A DNA stretch of 64,000 nt from CAVXTT01 sp963764685 (GTDB taxonomy: Bacteria > Bacteroidota > Ignavibacteria > Ignavibacteriales > Ignavibacteriaceae), in contig CAVXTT010000008.1 in assembly GCA_963764685.1 (NCBI GenBank), forward strand, positions 16,665 through 80,664, given 5' to 3'. Below are positions 43,526-52,885 of the stretch, one piece after another. The translations under genes were made by a program, and so were the position numbers. Numbering within the stretch: position 1 is the first letter of the stretch; the number at the start of each line of letters is the position of its first letter. The notes under the pieces were generated by a model that was not told where the DNA came from, made no database searches, and worked only from the letters and a program-made list of their open reading frames with translations.

Positions 43526-46114
43526 ATGAATAAACCACTATCAGCTGCCTTAATACTTTTAACCTCCCTGGCAATTTCCTTTTTGATAAATTACTCAGCA
43601 CCTCTAAACGATGCCAGTGATAAATACATCCCATCAGAATGGTTCTATTTCCAGAGAGCGTACCCCTATAATTCAATCCCGCAGGAAGAATATTTTGAGG
43701 CGGTAGGGCAGAAGGATCAGATGCTCCGGCTTAGTAAAGATCAGTTTACCGGGGAGTGGTATCCCGCAGGTCCATATAATATCGGCGGAAGGATTACCGC
43801 ACTTGATTACGATCCTGTGAATAATTTTCTTTATGCAGCAGCGGCAGCAGGTGGTGTGTTTAAGTCTACCGACGGGGGAACAAGCTGGATGCCCAAAACA
43901 GATTTCTTCCCAAGTCTCTCTGTCGGGGCATTAAAAATAGACAGGCAGCATCCTAATATTATTTACTGCGGTACGGGAGAAGCTAACATCAGTACGGATT
44001 CTTATGCAGGATTCGGAATGCTTAAATCAACCGACTTTGGTGAAAGCTGGTTTGTCTCAGGTCTAGAGGATTCCCGCCATATAGCCGAAATAGAAATACA
44101 CCCGTTAAACTCCTCGCTGATCTATACAGCGGTATCTGGTGGACTCTATTCAAAAGGAGAGAACAGAGGCATATATAAGAGCGTTGATGCCGGTGCATCC
44201 TGGGATAAAGTTTTATTTATTAATGATTCAACCAGCGCTGTTGATGTGGCTGTTGATCCACAGGATACAAACAGAATATATGCCGCGGTATGGGAAAGAT
44301 TAAGATCGCCGCGCTACCGTAAGGCTGCAGGTGTATCTAGCGGAATATACCTGTCAACCGATGCCGGGAATAACTGGACACGTGTAAGCGGAGGACTTCC
44401 TCCTGCTGATCCTGTAATAGGAAGGATCTCAATAGCCGTAGCTCCTTCTGATCCTAATTATGTGTATGCCTTATATAAATCCGCAAATATTCCTAACGGA
44501 AATACTAACGACTTTTATGCTTTTTACAGATCAACAAATAAAGGAACTAACTGGACGCAAATGCCTGATGGTCCTCTTCCCGGATTTGCTTCTGATTTCG
44601 GATGGTACTTCGGGCTCATAGAAGTTGATCCCAATAACCCGAATATGGTATACGTGGGTGCAATAGATATATATAAAACAACTAATGGGGGCACTTCATG
44701 GACAAACATTACTGATGCCTACGGCGGTTCATTCGATCAGCAGCATCCCGATATGCACGCTCTATGGATCGATCCTGCAAATCCGAATCATCTGATAAAC
44801 GGCAATGACGGTGGTATGTTTAAAACGACCAGCGTTACCACCTGGACAAAAATGTACGATCTTCCCGTAAGTCAATTTTATGCTTCAACTATAGATTACC
44901 AGAATCCCGAAAGAAAGTACGGCGGCACACAGGATAACGGCACAATGCGTACACCCGACGGTGGCATCGATACCTGGGAATATATACTTGGAGGGGATGG
45001 ATTTCATACGCAGGTGGATTATATCAACCCGAATGTTATTTATGCCGAGTACCAGAACGGCGGTATAAGCAAAAGCACAGACGGGGGATCAAGCTTCGAT
45101 TATGCAGGTAACGGGATAGACTTTGCCAGAACAAACTGGTCGACCCCATATATATTAGACCCTGCAGATCATAATACGCTGTATCTTGGCACCTACAAAC
45201 TATTCAGAACGACCAATGCAGCCGATAACTGGACTGCCGTCAGCGGTGATCTTACCCGCGGACAAAATGGTATATTGGGCACAATAACCTGTATCTCTGC
45301 AGCTGTATCTAACAATCCGCCCGACAGGATAATTTATGTCGGTACAAATGATGCAAAGCTTTCAGTTACTACTAATTCAGGAAATAACTGGACAGATGTT
45401 ACGGGAACTCTTCCCGACAGGTATATAACCGATGTATTAATTGATACTACCAATCCCGCAGTGGCTTATGTAACTCTTAGCGGTTATAACAGGGACCAGG
45501 GAAATCCCCATATTTTCAGGACAACAAATTATGGGGCTGAATGGAATGACATCAGCAGCAATCTTCCCGATGTTCCTTTAAATTCTGTAATCATAGATTA
45601 TAATTATGACTCGGTTCTTTATGCCGGCAGCGATGCAGGAGTTTTCTATACCAGGGATCTCGGGGCTTCGTGGAATGTTTTAGGTTCAGGACTTCCGAAC
45701 TCACCCGTATTCGATCTTAATTATCATCAGCCGACAAAGAAACTTGTTGCAGCAACACACGGCAGATCAATGTTCGAAATTGACCTGACATCAATTACCG
45801 GAGCAGAAGGAAACACAACAGCGGAATTTAATTTTCAGCTGAAACAGAATTATCCCAATCCCTTTAACCCTGCAACCAGCATCACCTACACGATCCCTGC
45901 TCGTTCTTTAATATCATTGAAAGTATATGATCTGACAGGAAAGGAAATAACCACCCTGGTCAATGAGGAACAAACTGCCGGAACTCACAATTTCTCATTC
46001 AACAGCAGCAATTTTAAATTAGCCAGCGGGGTCTATTTCTATAAGCTGCAGGGTAAATCGCTTAGTACCGGCAAATCATTTTCAGAAACCAGGAAGATGA
46101 TTTTACTTAAGTAG
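43526..46114 (+). CDS. Large secreted VPS10/BNR-type beta-propeller with T9SS sorting domain
   Basis: 862 aa. After a signal sequence (SAALILLTSLAISFLINY) come GPYNIGGRITALDYDPVN and a chain of Asp-box propeller motifs (GGVFKSTDGGTSW, GMLKSTDFGESW, GIYKSVDAGASW, GIYLSTDAGNNW and more). This is the large sortilin-like propeller form seen in glycosidase-like and adhesin-like surface proteins. The C-terminal ~85 residues are a T9SS sorting domain (KQNYPNPFNPATSITYTIP...RKMILLK). No catalytic residue set is evident. It may bind or degrade an extracellular polymer (inference). Confidence 0.88.
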   Translation: MNKPLSAALILLTSLAISFLINYSAPLNDASDKYIPSEWFYFQRAYPYNSIPQEEYFEAVGQKDQMLRLSKDQFTGEWYPAGPYNIGGRITALDYDPVNNFLYAAAAAGGVFKSTDGGTSWMPKTDFFPSLSVGALKIDRQHPNIIYCGTGEANISTDSYAGFGMLKSTDFGESWFVSGLEDSRHIAEIEIHPLNSSLIYTAVSGGLYSKGENRGIYKSVDAGASWDKVLFINDSTSAVDVAVDPQDTNRIYAAVWERLRSPRYRKAAGVSSGIYLSTDAGNNWTRVSGGLPPADPVIGRISIAVAPSDPNYVYALYKSANIPNGNTNDFYAFYRSTNKGTNWTQMPDGPLPGFASDFGWYFGLIEVDPNNPNMVYVGAIDIYKTTNGGTSWTNITDAYGGSFDQQHPDMHALWIDPANPNHLINGNDGGMFKTTSVTTWTKMYDLPVSQFYASTIDYQNPERKYGGTQDNGTMRTPDGGIDTWEYILGGDGFHTQVDYINPNVIYAEYQNGGISKSTDGGSSFDYAGNGIDFARTNWSTPYILDPADHNTLYLGTYKLFRTTNAADNWTAVSGDLTRGQNGILGTITCISAAVSNNPPDRIIYVGTNDAKLSVTTNSGNNWTDVTGTLPDRYITDVLIDTTNPAVAYVTLSGYNRDQGNPHIFRTTNYGAEWNDISSNLPDVPLNSVIIDYNYDSVLYAGSDAGVFYTRDLGASWNVLGSGLPNSPVFDLNYHQPTKKLVAATHGRSMFEIDLTSITGAEGNTTAEFNFQLKQNYPNPFNPATSITYTIPARSLISLKVYDLTGKEITTLVNEEQTAGTHNFSFNSSNFKLASGVYFYKLQGKSLSTGKSFSETRKMILLK

Positions 46115-46396
46115 TAATTTAGTTGATTAGTTGATTGGTTGATTAGTTGATTAGGGACTTAGGGTTTAGTGGATTAGAAGTAGGCATTATTATCTTTTTC
46201 CAATTTTCATCACAAAATGCCAAGTTTTCATTACAACCTCCCTAAGTTACTAGGTTACTAAGTTCCTAAACCCCTAATCAACTAATCAACCAATCAACTA
46301 ATCTCCCCTGTCACTTGCCGGATACTTAATTTCTATTAAATTAATACGGCTTTCTTCGAAAAAAACTCAATATATAAAACAATACAAGGAGGTTCT
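46115..46396. repeat. Long inverted repeat of simple GATTAGTTGATT words
   Basis: Arms 46125-46163 and 46265-46303 are inverted copies of each other over 39 nt with 37 matches, built of GATTAGTTGATTGGTTGATT. The ~100-nt loop holds CTAAGTTACTAGGTTAC words and AT-rich spacer. The same words recur at about 195-232 and 60770-60825. The gap lies between two plus-strand genes, so the hairpin could act at RNA level. Confidence 0.75.
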
Positions 46397-46924
46397 ATGA
46401 ACAGGTACTTCGGGTCTGCTTTATTATTTTCTTTTTGTTTCTTTCTCGGATCGGCATTTGCTCAGGATAATCTTAGTGAAGTGAAGAAATATATTAAAGA
46501 TATAGATGCTAAGATGGAAGCTGCTATGATGCAGGGAGATTTGAGTGGTATGAATGATTATTATGCAGATGATGCAATCTCCCTCCCAAGCTACGAGCCT
46601 ATGATGAAAGGAAAAGCCAAAATAATTCAGAAGGCAAAAGATGATAAAGGAAAAGGACTTAAATTCAACTCCGTAAAATTTACTCCGCAGGATATATACG
46701 GAACTAACGAACTTTGTTATGAGATCGGCACTTATGATATTACTATGGTAATGCCGGAAATGCCCCAGCCCGTTACTGATAAGGGAAAATATTTAACCGT
46801 ATGGAAGAAAACAGATGATGGTAAATGGAAAGTTGTAGCAGAGATGTGGAATACAGATAAAAATCCCTGGATGGATATGAAGGATAAGAGCGAAAAGATG
46901 CCGCCTATGAAAGAGAAGAAATAG
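46397..46924 (+). CDS. Secreted NTF2-like (SnoaL/DUF4440-type) protein
   Basis: 175 aa. Signal peptide FGSALLFSFCFFLGSAFAQ. Then a single NTF2-like cone fold: helix IKDIDAKMEAAMMQGDLSGMNDYYADDAISLP, followed by beta strands with KGKYLTVWKKTDDGKWKVVAEMWNTDK, the common end of DUF4440/SnoaL domains. A Lys/Met-rich tail. Probably periplasmic; ligand unknown. AAGGAGG precedes ATG 46397. Ends at the shared terminator 46933-46961. Confidence 0.85.
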   Translation: MNRYFGSALLFSFCFFLGSAFAQDNLSEVKKYIKDIDAKMEAAMMQGDLSGMNDYYADDAISLPSYEPMMKGKAKIIQKAKDDKGKGLKFNSVKFTPQDIYGTNELCYEIGTYDITMVMPEMPQPVTDKGKYLTVWKKTDDGKWKVVAEMWNTDKNPWMDMKDKSEKMPPMKEKK

Positions 46925-46932
46925 ATCTTAAT

Positions 46933-46961
46933 AAAGGCGGCTCCCAAGCCGCCTTTTTCTT
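46933..46961. terminator. Bidirectional terminator between convergent genes
   Basis: Perfect 10-bp stem AAAGGCGGCT (46933-46942) and AGCCGCCTTT (46947-46956), loop CCCA, then TTCTT on plus. It serves the plus-strand NTF2-like gene and the minus-strand MscS gene ending at 46965. Confidence 0.9.
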
Positions 46962-46964
46962 AAG

Positions 46965-48050
46965 CTAGTGTACAATTTTCGTATGCACTTCATCAAATCC
47001 CTCTCCCTTGTTCAGGAATAATGTTTGTGTAGGATATGCGAAGCCGATACCCCTGTTGTTAAATTCTTTATATATACTAATATTAATTTGATGCTGGATA
47101 TCCATATACCTGTTATAGTCGGGCGAGTTAACATAATAAACCGTCTCAAACACAAGACTAAAATCACTATACGATGCAAAATGCGACCTTTCGAAAGCAG
47201 TGTCAGGCTGTGCTTCAATAAGCTGCTTAATGATCCCGGGAATCTGAGTAAGCTTCTCCGGGGTCGTCTCATACACTACCCCGATCTTAAAACCGACTCT
47301 TCTTCTTTCCATTCTTTTATAATTATGCACCCGGGAGCTTGTAAGATCGGTATTTGAAAAAATAAGCTGCTCACCTCCCAAACTGCGGATCCTGGTAGTT
47401 TTCACCCCGATATTCTCTATGGTTCCGCTTTTATCACCGATAACAATAAAGTCCCCTATCTCAAACGGCCGGTCGAAGAAGATAACAAAATAGCTGAATA
47501 CATCGCCTAGCACTGCCTGTGCTGCCAGGGCAATGGCTATACCTCCGATACCGAGCCCTGCGACTACGGCCGATATATTTATCCCCAGGTTATCAAGCAG
47601 GAAAAGTATTCCGAGTACCCATACAAAAAATGTAATTATTGAAAAAATACCTCTAAGCTGTTTTCTCTTCGATTCCCCGTAATCCCGTCTCATTACAAAA
47701 GAGTTAAGACTAAACTTCAGGATGGCGGCTATAGTCCTTACGCTTAATAATGTAATAACAATTATTGACGCTATAGTTATTCCCCGTGATATCTCGGGCT
47801 TTACTACCAGTACTTTTACTGACACCCAGAGTGCAGCATAATAAAGAAGCGGAAGCAGTGTTTTTTCCATTCCCCTGACAAGCAGATCATCAAGAGTAGT
47901 TTCCGACTTATCTGCCCATTTCTTTAGGCGATGCAGGATAATTTTTTTAAATACCAGTATGAATGCAATGGAAAGTAAAAGCACTCCAAGGGCTGTCAGG
48001 TATGTCTGTACCGTATTACCCAGGTAAACGTGGTTCAGGAATTCACTCAT
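46965..48050 (-). CDS. MscS-family mechanosensitive channel
   Basis: 361 aa. About four or five membrane segments, the last being the Gly/Ala-rich pore helix (VVAGLGIGGIAIALAAQAVLGDV near 160-182). It continues into FSYFVIFFDRPFEIGDFIVIG, the beta-domain signature of MscS, and a cytoplasmic vestibule domain (VYETTPEKLTQIPGIIKQLI). Family function is release of solutes on hypo-osmotic shock through the inner membrane. Longer than E. coli MscS, similar to the YbdG/YnaI size class. Own promoter likely in 48051-48290. Confidence 0.95.
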   Translation of the reverse strand: MSEFLNHVYLGNTVQTYLTALGVLLLSIAFILVFKKIILHRLKKWADKSETTLDDLLVRGMEKTLLPLLYYAALWVSVKVLVVKPEISRGITIASIIVITLLSVRTIAAILKFSLNSFVMRRDYGESKRKQLRGIFSIITFFVWVLGILFLLDNLGINISAVVAGLGIGGIAIALAAQAVLGDVFSYFVIFFDRPFEIGDFIVIGDKSGTIENIGVKTTRIRSLGGEQLIFSNTDLTSSRVHNYKRMERRRVGFKIGVVYETTPEKLTQIPGIIKQLIEAQPDTAFERSHFASYSDFSLVFETVYYVNSPDYNRYMDIQHQINISIYKEFNNRGIGFAYPTQTLFLNKGEGFDEVHTKIVH

Positions 48051-48290
48051 TGTTATTTCTGCCTTTTTAAATAATCAGGATGAAATTATATTACGCGCCT
48101 TAATTATATATTTTCGGTAGTAGTTTTTACTGTAGCCTCAATATTTACTTTTGGAAGCACATTATTTTACTCAGGCAAAATTAAAGCTTTTGGGGTATAA
48201 GAGGAAATAGTTGAACTTTATATGCTCTCAGGTTATAAACCGGTATTCTCCCGGTCATAAACTTAATTTTTTATAAAAGGAACATTACAT

Positions 48291-49523
48291 TTGCTGATAC
48301 GAATACTGGTTGGCCTGGTCTTAATAATCTTAATTGAATTTTATTTTATGAGGAGATTATCAGGGGCAGTCAAATTTCTTTTCCCCCGTTCAGGCAGTAA
48401 AGTATTCAGGATAAATTCAGCAATATTTTTACTCTTCCTTAATGTCTACCCCTTCATTATACTAATAAACTGGACATTCCAATTGATCTGGGAGCGGCCG
48501 TCACCGCTTGCTCTGCAGGGAGCTTTCTATGATTATTTTCTAATTTATCCCTTCTGGGGGGGTATCATTATTATTATCCAGTCAGTGTTGTTGTTCCTCC
48601 CCTTTGAAATAATAAAGCTCATACTCCGGTTGTTTATTGGAAATAAAGACCTGCTCAGGAGAATAAGTGCTATTGTCATAATAGGTATCACTATTCTTGC
48701 CGTTCTGTATGTTCCTCCCAGGATATTTTACGATTATTATAATGTCAATTTCAATGAGGTTACAATTGAACGGAAAGATCTTACCAAAGATCTTGAAGAC
48801 TTCCGGCTTGTGTTCATTTCGGATATGCAGGCAGACAGGTATACTGACGGGAAGCGTCTCAGCAGGTACATCGATATTGTAAATAATGCAAATCCCGATC
48901 TTGTCCTTGTGGCAGGTGATTTTATTACATCAGGCCCCGAGTTCATCGATACGGCTGCAGTTTATGCGGGCGCAATCCATTCCAGGCTTGGCACTTATTC
49001 CTGCATCGGCGACCACGACCACTGGGCTTACAGGGAGGATATGAAAAGAAGCCTGAGGGAGATCAGCTCGGCTCTTGCAGATAAAAATATATATCTCATT
49101 CACAATCAAAACTTATTATTTCATTATAAATCAGCCCGTGTGCTTATTACTTTTGTGACAAACTCTTATGTTACAAGAATAGGTCAGGATTCACTTGACG
49201 GATTGATTGGCAGCAGGGAAGATGCCGACCTTGATATTTTCCTGTCTCATCAGCCCCGCCCCGAATCAATAAAAGCAGCTGCAGATGCAGGGTATGAGGT
49301 GTTTCTTGCAGGTCATACACACGGGGGACAGATTACATTTCTGTTCCCTTTTACAAATTTGTCGCCCACTTTATTTGAAACTAAATTTGTGCACGGGAAT
49401 TTCCAGGTAGAGAATATGAAGCTGATTGTCAGCAGCGGACTGGGAATGTCCCTCGCACCATTCAGGTACAACTCAACACCTGAAGTTATTTTAATTCGTT
49501 TTAAAAGCAGTAACCGGGAATAA
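48291..49523 (+). CDS. Membrane-anchored metallophosphoesterase
   Basis: 410 aa from TTG 48291 (AAAAGGAAC upstream). Four hydrophobic segments in the first ~150 residues, then a calcineurin-like phosphoesterase domain: VFISDMQADR, LVLVAGDFITSG, CIGDHDHW and LAGHTHGGQITF. The first motif has SDMQ where SDxH is usual, so one metal ligand differs. The third motif is GDHDHW in place of GNHD/E. It resembles the YaeI/YkuE class that acts on lipid-linked phosphates. Operon with hemL, 4 nt downstream. Confidence 0.88.
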   Translation: MLIRILVGLVLIILIEFYFMRRLSGAVKFLFPRSGSKVFRINSAIFLLFLNVYPFIILINWTFQLIWERPSPLALQGAFYDYFLIYPFWGGIIIIIQSVLLFLPFEIIKLILRLFIGNKDLLRRISAIVIIGITILAVLYVPPRIFYDYYNVNFNEVTIERKDLTKDLEDFRLVFISDMQADRYTDGKRLSRYIDIVNNANPDLVLVAGDFITSGPEFIDTAAVYAGAIHSRLGTYSCIGDHDHWAYREDMKRSLREISSALADKNIYLIHNQNLLFHYKSARVLITFVTNSYVTRIGQDSLDGLIGSREDADLDIFLSHQPRPESIKAAADAGYEVFLAGHTHGGQITFLFPFTNLSPTLFETKFVHGNFQVENMKLIVSSGLGMSLAPFRYNSTPEVILIRFKSSNRE

Positions 49524-49527
49524 CAAA

Positions 49528-50811
49528 ATGAAAAATGATAGAAGCATAGATCTCTTTACCCAGGCGCAGAAATATATTCCGGGAGGAGTCAACTCTCCGG
49601 TACGTGCTTTCAAAGCCGTAGGGGGTACACCCGTTTTTATTAAGGAAGGGGAGGGAGCAAAGTTTACCGATGTAGACGGCAATACCTATATAGATTATAT
49701 CGGCAGCTGGGGTCCCCATATTTTCGGTCATAATCCTCCTTTTATAAAAGAGGCTCTCCTTAAGGCAATAGAAAAAGGAACAAGCTTCGGTGCCCCGACG
49801 GAAGCCGAAGTAGTAATGGCAAAGCTTATTACAGAGCTTGTGCCGTCAGTTGAAATGGTAAGAATGGTAAACAGCGGTACGGAAGCAACTATGAGTGCTG
49901 TCCGTGCGGCAAGAGGTTTTACAGGAAAAGAGAAGTTCATAAAGTTTGAGGGATGCTATCACGGACACGCAGATTACTTTTTAATTAAAGCAGGATCCGG
50001 GGCTCTTACACTTGGCGTTCCTACAAGTCCCGGCGTTACAAAAGGAAATGCGGCAGATACTTTACTGGCTGAGTTCAATAATATTGAATCAGTCAAAGAG
50101 CTGGTTAGAGCAAATAAGAACCAGATCGCAGCAGTCATTCTTGAAGCAGTGGTAGGGAATATAGGTGTGGTACGTGCTTCGGATAAATTTATCAGAGAAT
50201 TAAGATCTTTATGTAGTAATGAAAACATTATATTGATATTCGATGAGGTAATGACAGGTTTCCGTCTGGCAAAAGGAGGAGCACAGGAAATATTAGGAAT
50301 AAAGCCCGACCTAAGCACATTCGGAAAGATTATCGGGGGCGGACTCCCTGTCGGTGCATTCGGCGGAAGAAAAGATATAATGGAAATGATTGCACCTAAG
50401 GGCCCTGTCTACCAGGCAGGCACACTAAGCGGCAACCCGCTGGCAATGGCAGCAGGCATTGCAGCGCTTACGTATATAAAAAATAATCCCGGCATTTATA
50501 TTCAACTCGAAGAGAAATCATCATTTCTTGCCGGGGGTATAATGGATGCAGCAAGATCGGCAGGGAAGAAGTATGTCCTTAACCGTGTAGGCTCAATGAT
50601 GTCGTTATTCTTTACGGATAAGGAAGTTGTTGATTATAAAACAGCGCTCACGTCAGACACTGCAGCATTCGGTAAATACTTTAATGCTATGCTGAAGCAG
50701 AATATCTACCTTCCTCCTGCGCAATTCGAAGCCCTCTTCGTCTCCACCGCCCACACAAAAGAAGATCTGGATAAGACAATAGAAGCAGCCCGCAAAGCGT
50801 TAGCTGGATGA
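49528..50811 (+). CDS. hemL: Glutamate-1-semialdehyde 2,1-aminomutase
   Basis: 427 aa, standard length. Class III aminotransferase fold with PLP Lys in LSTFGKIIGGGLPVGAFGG (near 270), FDEVMTGFRLAKGG before it, and the substrate-site start YIPGGVNSPVRAFKAVGG near residue 14. It converts glutamate-1-semialdehyde to 5-aminolevulinate, the C5 route to heme. ATG 49528 after GGGAATAAC; 4 nt after the phosphoesterase. The other haem genes are not in this window. Confidence 0.97.
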   Translation: MKNDRSIDLFTQAQKYIPGGVNSPVRAFKAVGGTPVFIKEGEGAKFTDVDGNTYIDYIGSWGPHIFGHNPPFIKEALLKAIEKGTSFGAPTEAEVVMAKLITELVPSVEMVRMVNSGTEATMSAVRAARGFTGKEKFIKFEGCYHGHADYFLIKAGSGALTLGVPTSPGVTKGNAADTLLAEFNNIESVKELVRANKNQIAAVILEAVVGNIGVVRASDKFIRELRSLCSNENIILIFDEVMTGFRLAKGGAQEILGIKPDLSTFGKIIGGGLPVGAFGGRKDIMEMIAPKGPVYQAGTLSGNPLAMAAGIAALTYIKNNPGIYIQLEEKSSFLAGGIMDAARSAGKKYVLNRVGSMMSLFFTDKEVVDYKTALTSDTAAFGKYFNAMLKQNIYLPPAQFEALFVSTAHTKEDLDKTIEAARKALAG

Positions 50812-50819
50812 ATACATAA

Positions 50820-51050
50820 CCGAGGAATGGATGAATGTATGAATAAATGTTGTCATTGCGAAGGAGTCCTCGACTGAAGCAATCTCACGCACCGGAGATG
50901 GATGGATGGATGATTGTATGAATAAATATCGTCATTGCGATGGAGTCTTCGACTGAAGCAATCTCACACACTGGATGGTTGGATGGTTGGATGAATGTAT
51001 GAATAGATGTCGTCATTGCGATGAGTCATCGAAGAAGCAATCTGGCATAC
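50820..51050. repeat. Three tandem CATTGCGA repeat units
   Basis: Three units of about 75-80 nt, each with GATGAATGTATGAATA-type words, then GTCATTGCGA and GAGTCTTCGACTGAAGCAATCTCACACAC with small changes. ATTGC and GCAAT within each unit can pair. Confidence 0.75.
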
Positions 51051-51098
51051 CTGTCCGAGAAAGAATAGACCTTTAAAAGACTGTAGACAATTCAGGAA

Positions 51099-51152
51099 GG
51101 ACAGGTCAACTTCGCAATATCAGCGAATTATTTATCCAGGGTTGACCTGTCC
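51099..51152. repeat. 12-bp perfect inverted repeat
   Basis: GGACAGGTCAAC at 51099-51110 and GTTGACCTGTCC at 51141-51152, with an inner TTCGC...GCGAA that can pair. Possible hairpin or protein site; followed by TTGTCTTTTTTT near 51163-51173. Confidence 0.65.
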
Positions 51153-51464
51153 GTACACAGGTTGTCTTTTTTTAATTGATTGCCCGATTAATTTAAATAT
51201 TTAAAGACAAGAAAAATTGTGTATGGATAGGTGGCGCTATTGCGGATAATTAGGTGGTAATTGCGAACGCCACCTGTCCTTTCCGGATCCAGATCCCTTG
51301 GTGGTTGCCCCGGCATTCTAGTGGGTACCCATAGGGAACACTATCTGGGGTAGGGTGCACGTTGCGGAACCTTATCTGCGAGTGGTGCCCGTAACGGAAT
51401 CGCTATCAGGGAATGCCCGTGCAGAACACCATTGGGAATGGTCATCGAATGCCATTCAGAGGGA

Positions 51465-51755
51465 GTGCCCATAGCGGAACGCTCACTGAGCGTTCCTTAC
51501 ATTTTGCGTTTTGCACCATCGTACCATCGTACTATCGTACCATCGAACTTTTTATAAAAACCACTTCATTAACACTTCGTTAACACCTGGTTCTAGACAG
51601 CTTGTAAACAGCTTGCTCAAGTCTTATAAAGCCCTTGGAGCTGCCTGTTTTAAGACTGCAGCATGCTCTTTACAAAGCTTTAGCAAGGCTTGAATTATAT
51701 ATCTATAGCGATTTGTTAGCTATGGTGTAATAAAATGTTTGTTAAAAGTTCAATT
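51465..51755. repeat. Long dispersed repeat, copy 2
   Basis: Matches 18677-18939: GTGCCCATAGCGGAAC at the left, AACACCTGGTTCTAGA and AGTCTTATAAAGCCC inside, and AAAAGTTCAATT at the right. It carries an extra TCACTGAGCGTTCC near the left end and a longer run of ATCGTACC words. Confidence 0.7.
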
Positions 51756-51857
51756 GCTTAAACAGGAAATGGATGATTGGATGAATGACTGAATAAATAT
51801 ATCATTTTCTCCTAACTTCGACCGCACGACCGCACGACCGCACCACCGCACGATTTT

Positions 51858-52109
51858 CTACGGCGCCGGCTTAAAGTCCTTCGCACTCTTCCTGATCTTA
51901 TCAGTCCGTTTCTTCTCCTTATATTCGAACATTTTTAAGAGGATAAAACCAAGTATAGCACCTACCAGGACGGACAGCGACATTAATACTATCACCGACA
52001 TATCAATGTGCCAGAAGAAAATATTCACCGGGATAACAAGCGTATTCTGCGAAACAAATATCGTAAAGAGAACCACCAGGATCATAAAAATTATAATTTT
52101 AGCTTTCAT
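51858..52109 (-). CDS. LapA-domain membrane protein
   Basis: 83 aa. Two membrane helices (4-22 and 38-60) separated by SQNTLVIPVNIFFWHIDM, followed by FEYKEKKRTDKIRKSAKDF, the layout of LapA/DUF1049 small proteins linked to lipopolysaccharide assembly and cell-envelope control. AAAGGAAATAAT precedes ATG 52109. Single gene facing a divergent gmhA. Confidence 0.82.
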   Translation of the reverse strand: MKAKIIIFMILVVLFTIFVSQNTLVIPVNIFFWHIDMSVIVLMSLSVLVGAILGFILLKMFEYKEKKRTDKIRKSAKDFKPAP

Positions 52110-52281
52110 ATTATTTCCTTTCTGAATTCTCCTTGATCAAAAATCTATTCCAAATGAATGCAAATTATATTATTGCTTAAAATAATGAAAAATTCTGAAC
52201 TGATAGGTGGCGCGATTGCGAAAGCGCAATAGAGGTTGCACTGTATTTCCTGCCGAATATTCCATATTTTAAATATTAACT

Positions 52282-52884
52282 TTGATTGAAAAAAGAATGA
52301 ACAAGGAAAAATTCATAACCGATGCTCTTAACGAATCTGCAGATGTAAAGAAAAAGATCATTGATAATTGTCTGCCGGATATGCTTAAGGCAGTTGACCT
52401 GTTGTCTTCCGCATTCCGGAAGGGTAATAAGCTGCTTTTATGCGGTAACGGGGGGAGTGCTGCCGATTGTCAGCATATAGCCGCAGAATTTGTTGTCAGG
52501 TTAAGCCATACTATCCAGCGTCCTGCTCTTCCGGCAATAGCGTTAACCACCGACACCTCTAATCTAACAGCCGGGGGGAACGATATCGGTTTTGAAAATG
52601 TATTTGCCAGGAGTGTTGAGGGTCTGGGAAGTCCGGGCGATGTGCTTCTTGCAATCTCCACCAGCGGAAATTCACCCAACATAATTAAGGCTGTTGAAAA
52701 AGCCGTCTCAAAGAAAATGAAGGTAATAGGCTTTCTGGGAGGCACCGGCGGTAAGCTAAGGGAAAAGGTCGACCTCCCCATTATTATCCCCTCAGGCAGC
52801 ACCCAGCGCATCCAGGAAGGGCATATTACCATCGCCCATATCATTTGCGAATTAGTAGAAGAAGAGTTGTACGGGCAGAAGTAA
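52282..52884 (+). CDS. gmhA: Phosphoheptose isomerase
   Basis: 200 aa. SIS-domain sugar isomerase: LLCGNGGSAADCQHIAAEF near 53-71 and AISTSGNSPNIIKAVEKA near 122-139, with the metal/catalytic IQEGHITIAHIICELVE at the end. Converts sedoheptulose 7-phosphate to heptose 7-phosphate for lipopolysaccharide core. The frame opens at TTG 52282; ATG 52297 is an equally fair start, as no ribosome site decides it. Confidence 0.93.
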   Translation: MIEKRMNKEKFITDALNESADVKKKIIDNCLPDMLKAVDLLSSAFRKGNKLLLCGNGGSAADCQHIAAEFVVRLSHTIQRPALPAIALTTDTSNLTAGGNDIGFENVFARSVEGLGSPGDVLLAISTSGNSPNIIKAVEKAVSKKMKVIGFLGGTGGKLREKVDLPIIIPSGSTQRIQEGHITIAHIICELVEEELYGQK

Positions 52885-52885
52885 A

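Larger units (their letters stand above)
50812..51857. other. Dense repeat region
   Basis: About 1 kb without a supportable gene. In order: three ~75-nt tandem units with CATTGCGA...GAAGCAATCTC (50820-51050), a 12-bp perfect inverted repeat (51099-51152), an interrupted inverted repeat GGTGGCG/CGCCACC (51230-51274), six degenerate ~30-bp units of the type GTGCCCATAGCGGAACGCTATC (about 51320-51500), the long repeat copy 2 (51465-51755), and CCGCACGACCGCACC words (51818-51855). Confidence 0.75.

Noticed and set aside
50820..51050. CRISPR array
   Set aside because: Units are contiguous compound repeats without unique spacers of constant length, and no cas genes are near.
51511..51693. Small gene in the second long repeat, similar to 18677-18877
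   Set aside because: Similarity follows directly from DNA repeat similarity; substitutions show no coding pattern and there is no ribosome site.
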